Positions 19,601 to 25,996 of a stretch of DNA of 37,753 bases are shown piece by piece (within the stretch, counting starts at the first letter, position 1; each line of letters starts with the position of its first letter). Below the pieces are notes generated by a model. It was given only the letters and a program-made list of their open reading frames with translations, searched no databases and was not told the origin of the DNA. The position numbers were made by a program, and so were the translations under genes. Origin of the DNA: Okeania sp. SIO3B5 (lineage in GTDB: Bacteria; Cyanobacteriota; Cyanobacteriia; Cyanobacteriales; Microcoleaceae); assembly GCF_010692555.1 (NCBI RefSeq), contig NZ_JAAHHG010000051.1, forward strand, positions 1 through 37,753, in the 5' to 3' direction.

Positions 19601-20258
19601 TCAAAACTCGTAGCTCTTCTGTATCTGTAGTTGATGTCAGTGAAGCAATTGAAGCAGCGAGTCGAAATGCTAAACGACCAAATTGATAATCTAGTGCTGC
19701 CTCCAGGAACACATTAATCCAAGATGTTTCGTCCTGGTTATTAATTTTACCAGCGAATTCATCAACTAATTTTTCGTTATTTTCTAGTCGATCTGCAATA
19801 ATAGCTAGCACCAGAGTTTCTGGCAAAAACTCTTGGAGTTCAAGGTAGGGTGTAGGACTTAACCGACGTTCCTGTAAGTCCTGGTTTTCCTTAACAAAAA
19901 TATTGACTACCTTGATAATTTTTGTCAAATTTTCAGTCTGATTAGATAAAGCTAATTCAATCAGTTGTCGAACTGAGTCTTCTACTTTTTCTGGGACACT
20001 CTCAATTAAATTCTCTAGGTAGCGCTTAATCCTACTTTTCAGTCCAGCAGGAAGGTTTTCTCGACGCAGTGACTTCAATACGACAGGCAAAGCATAGATT
20101 TGCATTCTGTCTTCTGTACGCTCTAGCTCATTATAAGCTAGGTAGAGTAACTGAGAATCACTTTCTGGATTTTCCAGAACATCCAAAATTGATAGAAAGG
20201 CTTCTGTGTCAGCAGGGTTGGCCCTAATACAGCAGCAAAAATACCATTCACTAAGCAT
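10659..20258 (-). CDS. Giant 3199-aa protein of unknown function: helical N-terminus, beta-barrel-like array, helical C-terminus
   Basis: I do not recognise this family. Residues 1 to about 890 look helical and solenoid-like, with few motifs. From about 890 to 2840 the sequence is beta-rich and contains many short units of the type [P/N]GDxVxL, for example KPGDFVKLPI (about 979), HPGELVYL (1523), HGDRIKVISF (1826), KPGIFIRLRA (2121), RGTLVRITN (2138), PGDLVELEI (2440), GQELLVQVIQ (2786) and GETLSVEVSL (2835). Such units are typical of OB/S1 or SH3-like barrels. The last 330 residues are helical and end in a coiled-coil-like stretch. No P-loop, protease, nuclease or membrane signature is seen. 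A TAA two codons before the ATG fixes the upstream limit. The gene is intact over 9.6 kb, which argues for selection. It lies between the EAD-bearing 639-aa gene and the coiled-coil gene. A large scaffold or ligand sensor is plausible. Confidence 0.6.
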   Translation of the reverse strand: MLSEWYFCCCIRANPADTEAFLSILDVLENPESDSQLLYLAYNELERTEDRMQIYALPVVLKSLRRENLPAGLKSRIKRYLENLIESVPEKVEDSVRQLIELALSNQTENLTKIIKVVNIFVKENQDLQERRLSPTPYLELQEFLPETLVLAIIADRLENNEKLVDEFAGKINNQDETSWINVFLEAALDYQFGRLAFRLAASIASLTSTTDTEELRVLIAQKASLAPHAEPDLLHTYALILFRDTSQKNQTSTQCYRIIQESLNLFELRTLIQEIPIKKSYAVDTSFRIVGVQRTPNRTQGLPVFYWQIILWELAAQIHALTTADELRKFWHPQTKLPEFLNINCSEADILQKAKAQFKSVIELLKLPAKIDLAINKRKNFYLNDKYIWLFLSPWIARGSDRELYPSVDEPTLQIRTMASVFVAIRLLQQLAQDRNNWERVEFAARFVAHGFDIITTIENSNSNRNKEGDTPLLSDPLMGLFQFARRQIQLVGTGKLNSIDPQMFVEICDKAQLSQEKHSSWEESLFLNLVLPEVMVSWILDAYPSAVSPQGSGRWLERIISVYNYHTAYNKRHKFRGRQRAALVVRFLSPKYSLTLDEKLDWRTEYSKKDVWEVRPRKLLLTERQLDPSIWIQLETDEKVQWKSEISSKLFVSNKLVYTLELLDAIANHLPNFEIKEEDLEKYFKNLKSYLNNAEESKDIDRFTRLRLVEFLDSSILDNRAEEQVVVASVLLEYGTVYDLKKMLEKVYGTEEDDTTLKKATTAAREELQEALLPIIYKRLEKEAELLQEVHYESDDLSQSRKAQSPRETYKSLQNAKFLKEWVTKLLYLSSIDENKDYFSDLGENLASLREKSLERKVTKGIRAKTLNVELRDKQKLLVSNEKPTDWVIKAINYNPNKLRAKVFYEEFDTKEIKNLFKTIPHEVRNLSQKDNEPLNVQALVIDKVEEPGDRASWKYTFDCGFEFPLTHSSDRDLSLKPGDFVKLPIRQFQEGNELKWKVSDQDLRLIKDLTHKTLPGDIEKIGVGEIWRDDRRTSWYLERQLNQQTKVEVERSIWDADISRYFCQHSHSLKPDVFAKLNEQHKWVPLDLDFSDLLAKLCHSKQHSSVAVLTLIEPETIEKFGEKAWRFSRHRGENYLIEQHHFLGDNSKKLAEEIDRFQDCINGAVGLLIAVKPDFEAKQVGLKLVTYSINLDQLEKFYPNLSLPFDDRNIKWRELFAPSDERLKAKKDDNGNWFCDLNEYENKVIPGYPRQVKVKWDGRLRPTSNQKTADLIVSEWQEFQWQNAVVKGEVPEYYEITPEKKDWVRFLDRWLNLPRRQYIESGERVVLRKYSKRSIEREQDGFVSCFTTENMLVLVQIESITMLPQEDRTKVFIGEKREAEILWIDWQEISTPPEIYDPENAVPPEEVRQNNQCLGIITRIPQSSTEGTQCQVMWQVSPGEIKEQDLEIDNLSDIKLNKGYKIVGYKNQGKWQFYIEKPKIRVRALWSLKKLKSSNSDKLYYLGKLSHNGEDLEVAEQEYHPGELVYLSDISEEISHLAVGKKDQSGVLKFEGKSFWENSNTSNTAGYRNTLDEALYERAILKFGDRLLIGDCRKAMGNEKVTVQDIELVTESRPDEKFVLRRRFYLRKSRYINIKEYKTNTDTKLWKERLEKYLQEPRTLAATLVENQDELGFLLSKGGPDEIRVPEDFSEKNWTLWVPLASEEGKFVMTGNYSDQAKIYLFRVKNWQVWASCHRVPPITLEEFRRDYCEAARPGTNVLLKNKNLNLYYVGPETVDDSTDRNDREIHHRFEMGYGETLLIPESQLEFNDGPFSQAQLSLFHGDRIKVISFKQAPNEESANYEEVEDEESVDRQQVQHILNIKSTDIEWSEARQLYNQRSLYKIVHLLHLKPESNSLEINYIDGFNENTTAQLRKFERFKASLSDESQERLSDRWQRWLNDGESDPVIFGRLDEERFRNSYGREIYFNHVRLSFQGSSNSCLDNREMVFLRGDKIIELGKNDMALTLKPPKGLDQEDVGEDGKELLLLRRNFSIRENLLKQVYEEKGEMEFSDDRLLLQLTRKDSQTITSNLLILDDRVPARKASALRGAISNSGRTGLLAVIVFAEDEGTVQIEYKPGIFIRLRAYQIESPLKNLPRGTLVRITNAPNGKFIITRAAFGNAQYVSKSIRPAVVLPTNDIQRTKPEEWKHKGRFVIGGLPDIVARFGEYTDNQWKSKNTLQLETITNLIATQHPKIISLGKDGRENYRIAPPSDEFPCGHLLKIDNSHKVQYVPLHSEATEQNNPIPWHLLSFGDESVKQIVKRADSQSWRYHDDQTFTWNKDTQKFEPENLRNRPHTVWSGPIFFELIDEELRLRYTKYKFRKFGFPVEELINALKDENRSHLYPIAGVNKWEHSLWIELAPGRLVELPTQLIVWRSEANNKERSLTDLMHWEGFAPGDLVELEIVSTDPLTIDRIALKEWIPGIRNALGSSKCFLPVNTVNTESGEISLGRGEFQLKLPFADENPNWKMVILTAENNQIEGVAVTSSMENPQPNDVVFLELNTQEQLVVVGFETIEPRIKEKDIDVVKNIIRAAGGALPVTVEEFNTENKHLLFSMRHQEKAAHIAPNRISLASFVDILPDAKTAILRCGGGLISLPMQKIVPGVDRSLYNDAAKELKQARVSLWLRQEKNVNGITVGFRDDSKNQDLLVKSLDILLQKDGEVGLICQSIETKILHWLPIQEAAWTELSVEEFRDVFKSKEIKVRRKLITRDHQLGKNYKAYIISVLAATDVYAEAKKLTIGQELLVQVIQQVVSNDENKRRYLVESLKTEVILDCEIYDDYRELQLGETLSVEVSLHIQGDQDLITVVPVDNKRKYLDLPTWMTEKFPLPGKQRQSIRKYLRWRQNNQLSLVGNDKKENYSQIDKSLCSWFNDAFGTHGKEGANSHLEGQLKAAQDWDNQNRYKHEINAAFAIMAILLLNKHEKTKFEAYTLTQNLGQRALRSLHIEVIYQGWLRIPNNLERKDGLWQRLQQLKVQKYSNVSLEENNPDAIRRFCNAVEMRSERKLLPIANSLSAALGELSNPLEMNRDTIVPVTKELIALDRTLHPLSRIKELQNYHTNKLQEILKLIEENGYDIMLLEPLNYKTDNYSEDSGGIDSQSEFPQYQGKINWGDWILEKIDNLDDLTEQYASLEENIINLKNGFKRINEIKIMED

Positions 20259-20357
20259 AAATTATAAGTACCTGGACTTATATTAATTTAACATTTGGGG
20301 ACAGAAATGGCAAAAAGCAAAGAAATAGAAGTTATAGCTGATGAGTAAATAGACCGT

Positions 20358-20366
20358 ATTATAACA
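20358..20366 (-). promoter_or_regulatory. Extended -10 promoter candidate for the giant gene
   Basis: On the minus strand this reads TGTTATAAT, a perfect extended -10 (TGnTATAAT). It lies about 100 bases before the ATG at 20258, in the 204-bp gap after the 639-aa gene. TTGACA is present upstream but 25 bases away, too far for a standard -35. The giant gene may therefore have its own transcript besides read-through. Confidence 0.45.
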
Positions 20367-20462
20367 AACCAGGTTTATGGAAGACAAATGTCAATATCGT
20401 AGAGCATCTCATATAAGCTCGGTTTCTGTGTAAGTCCTAATAATTTTTCCACCTAATCCTAA

Positions 20463-22382
20463 TTAGAAAATTAGAGGACGGTCTCGCCGACAATCATTAA
20501 TTAGACGCTTTCTATTTCTATTAGAATTATTTTGAATATTTTGCCACTCTTGATGTGTACACAACCCTAAAATTGCACGTTTTATTGGTTCTAGTTGCAA
20601 CAGTTCGATAATATTTTCTTTAGTAGGGGTAATAGTAGCTAATAGCCAGTAGATGCGAATAATAAAAGTATCACTAACTGGAGTTGTTTTTAATTTATTT
20701 ATAACTTGCTCAAACTTAATATTTGCTCGAATTGCTAATGTAAACCAATCGGCATAGTCTAAATCAAGAAAATCATTTTCTTTCTCGGTTGGGTTTTTAT
20801 AAAAATCATATAATTCCTGAAGCAATAGCGAATTTGATAACTTTTGAATCATGGTTTTAACTTTTTCGTCACTGCTATTCTCTTCGTTTTCTTTTCGTAA
20901 AAGAGCCAGAAACAAACTTTCTAATTTCGGGTTATTACTCTTGTCAAAATCTGAGGTAAACGCCCCATTTTTGTAAAGTAAATCTAGATCGTCGAGATTT
21001 ATAGCATCAACCCAACCATCCATAAGAATATCTGAGAGGAAAATAAAATCATCATCAGTTGCTATTTTTAATGCTGCTCTAACAGCTTCCCCAATTTTAC
21101 TTTTGACACAAGCATTAATCCATGTAAGGCTTGATTCACCAGAGTAAATTACAATAATTTTGAGTAGCTGTTCATAGATTTTTGGCAAATCTTGAGATGT
21201 ACTCTCTTGAATATCTAATATTACATTATTTGGTGTAATTTTTTCATAAGCATTTTTCAACTTTTTTTCTGAATATTTCTCTCTTAAGGTTTCATATAGC
21301 TTCATAATATTTTGGTAATTACTGTTCTGCCCCTGTAATATTTCCTGTGGCAAACTAGAATTACGAAAATTGTACATCCAACTACAAAATGCTAATCCTG
21401 GTTTGTTTTTTGACTTAGTATCATTAGTGGTTTCAGATGATTTATTATTGAAAAATAGTCGATAATCTAGGCGCATTAACTCGATGGGTTTTTCTTCAGC
21501 AATCTTTTCTAATTTTGCTTTTAAGTTTTTAACGCTTTTATCGATATTTACTTCTATGGAACTAACAATATTAATCACAATAGCTACTGACTGTGAAGGA
21601 AATAATTCATTGAGTAGAGCTTTACACCATTCTTGAATTTTATTAGAATAATTAGAATCATTTGTATTAAGTTTTTTTGCCTTAATTTCTAAGAAAAAAC
21701 CGGGTATACTTGTTGAATCTGGAGAAGGGTTTTCATTTAAAATATTGTCTAGTTCCTGAGTTGGATTTACTACTGCGTCGATAATTTGGTATTTCTCCGA
21801 AGGTGGATTGTAATTGTCAGTATCTAGCCATATCCACTCTCTTTTTGGCAATACTATACCAGAGGAATTTTTCTCTTTATTTGCTATAGTATCGGACAAT
21901 AAAAACTCAACATTTTTTAAATTTTCATAGATTTTAGCCTCTTCAAAGCTAATTAAAATACCAATAAAACTACTACGTTGTAATCCCCAAATTGTGCCAA
22001 TATCAAGAGGCATGAGTTGGAAAACTTGAGAATCCACAAAATAAGCGGATTGAGGTTCAGGTTGACCAGGTTGGTATTCCCTTAAGTTTATTACACGACC
22101 TACAGGTAATAAATTCCTTATTTCTTGATGATAATGAGGAGGTAAATTTTGTTCTAATTTTTTTAAAATTAACTGAATAGCTTCCTCATTTCTAGCTTGA
22201 ACTAATTTGTAAATTAAATAAACAACAAAATCATGTTCCCTTCCATCAAATTCATGGTCTTCAGGTCTTAAATTGATTTCGATAACGAATGTTTGGCGAC
22301 TCTTTGAAGTTTTACACAAACCAGAATTTTCAATCCAACAAATCAAATCATCTTGCTGTTGTCTATCTAGTAACTCATTCAT
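20463..22382 (-). CDS. Protein with N-terminal effector-associated-type domain (EAD-like), remainder unknown
   Basis: A 639-aa protein. Residues about 11-77 (LICWIENSG, SRQTFVIEINLRPED, DFVVYLIYKL) align with the C-terminal domain of the neighbouring CHAT protease with the same G-to-S spacing. This is the arrangement expected of paired homotypic adaptor (EAD) domains. Residues about 110-320 form an alpha/beta region (FIGILISFEEAKIYENL, SVAIVINIVSSIEV) without a Walker A motif, which could be an inactive nucleotide-binding or VMAP-like module. The C-terminal 250 residues are helical. The ATG follows the CHAT stop codon after a single base, so translation is very probably coupled. Likely role: recruiter or regulator of the protease. 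The adaptor homology is visible; the rest is inference. Confidence 0.6.
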   Translation of the reverse strand: MNELLDRQQQDDLICWIENSGLCKTSKSRQTFVIEINLRPEDHEFDGREHDFVVYLIYKLVQARNEEAIQLILKKLEQNLPPHYHQEIRNLLPVGRVINLREYQPGQPEPQSAYFVDSQVFQLMPLDIGTIWGLQRSSFIGILISFEEAKIYENLKNVEFLLSDTIANKEKNSSGIVLPKREWIWLDTDNYNPPSEKYQIIDAVVNPTQELDNILNENPSPDSTSIPGFFLEIKAKKLNTNDSNYSNKIQEWCKALLNELFPSQSVAIVINIVSSIEVNIDKSVKNLKAKLEKIAEEKPIELMRLDYRLFFNNKSSETTNDTKSKNKPGLAFCSWMYNFRNSSLPQEILQGQNSNYQNIMKLYETLREKYSEKKLKNAYEKITPNNVILDIQESTSQDLPKIYEQLLKIIVIYSGESSLTWINACVKSKIGEAVRAALKIATDDDFIFLSDILMDGWVDAINLDDLDLLYKNGAFTSDFDKSNNPKLESLFLALLRKENEENSSDEKVKTMIQKLSNSLLLQELYDFYKNPTEKENDFLDLDYADWFTLAIRANIKFEQVINKLKTTPVSDTFIIRIYWLLATITPTKENIIELLQLEPIKRAILGLCTHQEWQNIQNNSNRNRKRLINDCRRDRPLIF

Positions 22383-22383
22383 A

Positions 22384-23940
22384 TTAATTACAGTTTAATT
22401 TGTTTTGAATAGAATTTAACTCAGCTCTGAAACCAGATGCATTATTAGCAATTTTTTCACAAAGCTTAAATAGTTCTGAAAACTTCTTATTTTGATCAAG
22501 GAAATAGATTAATTGTTCCGCAAAATCACGAGAAGCAACATTTTCTATGAAACCTATATCAGACGGATTGACTTGTATTGATATACATAAGGATCTTCGG
22601 GAACTTAATGTATTAACTCGACCACTTCTTATCAGAATATCTACTAAAGTATCAATATCAAAAACACTTAAACCTTTTGTTTTTTCACTTTCTGAATTGG
22701 AAAGATTCAAGTCTTTTGTTTCTTCATTTGCTGAAGTTGCACTTTCAAATAAATGACCATCTTGTACAGCCATAAAAATGACAGGAGTAGCAAAATATCG
22801 CTTATCATAACCATTCTCAATACTTAGTTTAAACCGAGCTTTCTGAACTGCCATCTCAACAGAATCACCTTTGACAATTCTTGAATAAAACTCTTTGACA
22901 AAACTAACTGCCGTTAAATTAGAAACCTTATATTGCATAGCTATAACTACTGGAATTCTTTGCAGTATTAACCGAGAAGCTACACTACTAAAAGCATTAG
23001 TTTGAGATTGTTTTCCAGTTTCACAAGCTTGTAAAATGACAATTTTTGGTTTATGACTATTAAACAACCGGACAAACGTTTTAGCATCTTTCCAATCAGC
23101 TTTCCCAAACTCACCAACAAAAGCAATTTGCCCTACTTCTTCTCCATCCTTCTCGATTAATTGACCGTGACCAATAAAATGAAAAATATCCGGTTTATCT
23201 GTTTCTAATCTTTCTACAATTTCATAGAAATCCAGAGAATCCATAACAGGCAAAAATTTCACTTGCTCTTTTTCACTATCTACCTGTTTTAAGTATTGCT
23301 TTACTTCCTGGTATTCCACATCATCACTTAATTGAGGATCGGCAGTCGGTATCGAGACAACTAAAGCAATTTTTAACTGTTCATTTTTATTAATTTGAAT
23401 AGATAGTTTATCTATTTCTTGTGATTGATATCGACAGCGATAAAAGCTTAATTTACGGTCAGTAGCGAAATAAATCTCACCTTGATTATATTGTTCAGGT
23501 AAACACATTAACTCCCAAGGATAGGCTGCCAACTCCGGTATTGCTTCTAAAATAACCGCTAAATTTTGTTGCTTTTGTTTAACTATTTCTTGATAGTATG
23601 CCAAAAAATCTTCTCTTAATTGACTGTCAAACAAAGTCTCAAACAAAGCTTCTCCAACCTTAGTAATTTGTTGACTTTCCAAATTATCAGAAGCTTCAAT
23701 AATTTCTCTAATTTTATCGTTGATTTGAGCGATAACTAAATTAGTAATTTGTTCACTTTCCCAATAATCATCCAAGTTATCAGGAGCTTTAATAATTTTT
23801 GTAATCTTATTTTTTATTTGACTGAAATCTAACTTTCCTGTTACCTTATCTTCAGCTAACTGAGGAGTTAATTTTCTGACTCTAACCGTATTATTATTTG
23901 GGACAATAATATGATAAAAATATTGATTCATTGTCATCAT
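22384..23940 (-). CDS. CHAT domain caspase-like protease with C-terminal EAD-like domain
   Basis: A 518-aa protein. An N-terminal helical region (1-130) leads into a CHAT domain (about 130-395) with AYPWELMCLP, the catalytic histidine in DIFHFIGHG (His258) and the catalytic cysteine in VILQACETG (Cys306), followed by the usual VVIAMQYKVSN and AVQKAR helices. Both dyad residues are present, so it should be an active cysteine peptidase of the caspase/separase superfamily. A Ser/Glu-rich linker (400-422) precedes a small domain (about 430-497, SGRVNTLSSRRSLCISIQVN) homologous to residues 11-77 of the next protein. CHAT proteases act as effectors in several prokaryotic immunity and cell-death systems. 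The start is uncertain: ATG codons at residues 1, 2 and 4 are all possible and no strong ribosome site is seen. Confidence 0.85.
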   Translation of the reverse strand: MMTMNQYFYHIIVPNNNTVRVRKLTPQLAEDKVTGKLDFSQIKNKITKIIKAPDNLDDYWESEQITNLVIAQINDKIREIIEASDNLESQQITKVGEALFETLFDSQLREDFLAYYQEIVKQKQQNLAVILEAIPELAAYPWELMCLPEQYNQGEIYFATDRKLSFYRCRYQSQEIDKLSIQINKNEQLKIALVVSIPTADPQLSDDVEYQEVKQYLKQVDSEKEQVKFLPVMDSLDFYEIVERLETDKPDIFHFIGHGQLIEKDGEEVGQIAFVGEFGKADWKDAKTFVRLFNSHKPKIVILQACETGKQSQTNAFSSVASRLILQRIPVVIAMQYKVSNLTAVSFVKEFYSRIVKGDSVEMAVQKARFKLSIENGYDKRYFATPVIFMAVQDGHLFESATSANEETKDLNLSNSESEKTKGLSVFDIDTLVDILIRSGRVNTLSSRRSLCISIQVNPSDIGFIENVASRDFAEQLIYFLDQNKKFSELFKLCEKIANNASGFRAELNSIQNKLNCN

Positions 23941-24101
23941 ACTTAAACATCAAATTGATAGAAATTAAGAACAATCAAAAATAGGCTTTGCATACTTACC
24001 CATTGGAATTATAGTTTTAGAGAAAGAGAAAGTAAAAGATGGCATTTACCTTTTCTGCAAAAATTTATCCCTTAGTTCAGCAACGCTCAAAAATAAATAA
24101 T

Positions 24102-25031
24102 CTATGGTTTAGGTAAGATAATTCGTTGCTCGCCAACCCATTTTTCTTTGACCCCAACTGCAAAACTCTTAGCTGCCTTATCTTCACTCCCAAACAAATC
24201 TTTTAAACGATCTGGTAAAGCTTTCATTACATCAGTTAATTCACCAAAAAGCCAATCAATACTCGGTTCAATCCAAACATCACCAATTAAATCAATAGAC
24301 TCCCATCCTTTAGGAACTTTGAAAATAATGTCAAATTCAACTGTAGATTTATCCTTAATTTCTGGTTCTTCAATTCGCCAGTAACACTGGGATTTATCTT
24401 TTCCTTCAGCAAGAATAGTAAACTTACCAAACTTATAATTTAAGATATCTAAAATAGTAAATGCTTTAAATTCCCCCTTAGTTCCTACATTAGCTTTTAA
24501 TTTGTCATAATCAGGAAGATTAACTATTTTTGTTAACTCAGAAGCATCAACTCCAATTCCCACATCTAAGTTAGCATCTAGTCCTAAATTCAAGTTAACT
24601 CCTGTCTTTAATACCGTTTGCCATTTACTATCTGGAATAATACGATGTACTATTGGTTCGTCTTTTCCTTGAGGACCAAAATCAAGCTGACATTCTAACT
24701 TTGAAATTAAAACACTTGGTTGAGGTTTTAGAGCTATACTCACAACCATAGAGTAGAAATCAAACTGCTTCATTGACTTCTTAATTTTATCATTTAATTC
24801 TATTCCCTCTGCTGCAAAACCTTCTGTAGTAAGAGGAATTAATCTACTACGAGGATTGCCAAATGAAACAGTAGTTTCTTTTAATCTTTGAACTGCGGTT
24901 GCTCCTATGCTCAACTCTTGAGCTTCTCCTCCTGCTAATTTACCTTCCTTCCTTTTTACTTCTTTAAATAAATCATTCAGCAAATCTTCTGCTTTCTCAA
25001 AGTTAGGTCGGTTAAATTTACGATTTTTCAT
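24102..25031 (-). CDS. Unknown 309-aa protein, first gene of the CHAT cluster
   Basis: I do not recognise this protein. The N-terminal 50 residues are charged and helical (FEKAEDLLNDLFKEVKRKEG). Residues about 85-260 look beta-rich, with MVVSIALKPQPSVLISKLEC, a Gly/Asp/Asn-rich stretch (VNLNLGLDANLDVGIGVDAS) and a strand-rich section up to DLIGDVWIEP. The C-terminal 50 residues are helical and basic. There is no signal peptide, so a surface beta-protein is unlikely, and no catalytic motif is evident. It is encoded 161 bp upstream of the CHAT gene on the same strand and is the promoter-proximal gene of the cluster, so it may be a sensor, inhibitor or stabiliser. The ATG at 25031 lacks a clear ribosome site. 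Confidence 0.55.
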   Translation of the reverse strand: MKNRKFNRPNFEKAEDLLNDLFKEVKRKEGKLAGGEAQELSIGATAVQRLKETTVSFGNPRSRLIPLTTEGFAAEGIELNDKIKKSMKQFDFYSMVVSIALKPQPSVLISKLECQLDFGPQGKDEPIVHRIIPDSKWQTVLKTGVNLNLGLDANLDVGIGVDASELTKIVNLPDYDKLKANVGTKGEFKAFTILDILNYKFGKFTILAEGKDKSQCYWRIEEPEIKDKSTVEFDIIFKVPKGWESIDLIGDVWIEPSIDWLFGELTDVMKALPDRLKDLFGSEDKAAKSFAVGVKEKWVGEQRIILPKP

Positions 25032-25538
25032 TTCAGTTATTAGTTATTAGTTATCATTATCTCTAAATGAAGCATCCAGCTTGAAATACTGAAGCTTATT
25101 CTTTATTATACCCTTAAAAAGGAAAGGTTGAGACCTGATGTTTTGGTCACTGATTTTTTTGGGAAAGTAATATTTAACTTAGATTGAGCGATCGCCTATC
25201 GCTAGTATCCATCATACCTCAGAGCGCGACTTTTGTAAGAACCCCTAAACGGATCTATTTAAAAATAGAGAAGGAGATGGGGAGATGGGGGGATGGGGAG
25301 ATGGGGAGATTTTTAAGATTTGACACACCAGACGCGGTGACACGGGGACGCGGAGAGGGGAGATGAGGAAATGGGGAGATGAGACTATTTTTCTACCTGC
25401 AAGGGAAGCTACCAGATTTGCTATTGGGCTACGCGGGGTCTCATATAGAATCAGGTTATACAGTGTATGTTTATAGCTCTATAATTACTTCAATATTCAA
25501 TCTCCCCATTTCCTCCAACCATATAATAAGTATTCAAC

Positions 25539-25589
25539 TTTGTAACACAACCTTCCAGGTTGTTACAGCCTAGAAGGCTGTGTTACAAA
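25539..25589. repeat. Three-way-junction palindrome (two hairpins inside an outer stem)
   Basis: TTTGTAACACA (25539-25549) is exactly complementary to TGTGTTACAAA (25579-25589). Between them lie two hairpins, ACAACCT/AGGTTGT (25547-25563) and ACAGCCT/AGGCTGT (25565-25581), each with a 3-nt loop. The ends of the outer stem overlap the hairpin stems, so the folded form is a three-way junction. It is probably a dispersed REP-type element. Confidence 0.8.
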
Positions 25590-25937
25590 TTACGATAATT
25601 AATTACCCGGATTCTATATCATCCGCTTTTTCTCCATTCTCGTTCCTGAATTTCCACTGGCTCGCTCAGACTGAGGACGGAAGTCAAAAGCACATACCGC
25701 TCTCAAAGATACGATCAGGGGTTCTATAATTAAGGTAGTAGGGGAAGTAGGGAAAATAGAAAGATTTACTGTTGAAGCACTTATGATAAGTTTTTTCATC
25801 ACTAATTATCCGGAGATGATATAAGCCAAAATCTCTGAATTATTTCTCCCTGTTCCCTGTTCCCTGTTCCCTATTCCCTATTCCCTCTTTATCAACTTCA
25901 TAAAAAAATACTTCTGTTGCCAAAACAATGAATTTGG

Positions 25938-25943
25938 TATAAT
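25938..25943 (+). promoter_or_regulatory. Extended -10 promoter candidate for the first giant kinase
   Basis: TATAAT preceded by TGG gives a perfect extended -10 (TGGTATAAT). TTGCCA at 25917-25922 is a -35 candidate with a short 15-bp spacer. Transcription would start near 25950, about 47 bases before the ATG. Confidence 0.5.
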
Positions 25944-25996
25944 AAGAGCAAAAATAATTAACTTTTTGCTACTTAATTTTACTTCTGAGAATCAAA

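Larger units (their letters stand above)
25032..25996. repeat. Divergent intergenic region full of repeats
   Basis: Lies between the minus-strand CHAT cluster and the plus-strand kinase genes, so both promoters should be here. Contents: a CCCTTAAAAAGGAAAGG hairpin repeat (about 25111-25127), a HIP1 site (25188-25195), GGGGAGAT octamers (25272-25310), a short patch of the same GACACGGGGACGCGG repeat that ends the window (about 25338-25353), a double-hairpin palindrome (25539-25589), a repeat shared inversely with 31736-31773 (about 25790-25827) and GTTCCCT heptamers (25847-25887). Short frames inside are repeat-made. Confidence 0.75.

Noticed and set aside
25184-25573. Two short plus-strand frames in the divergent intergenic region
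   Set aside because: Made mainly of GGGGAGAT repeats and a palindromic repeat; no homology or ribosome site.
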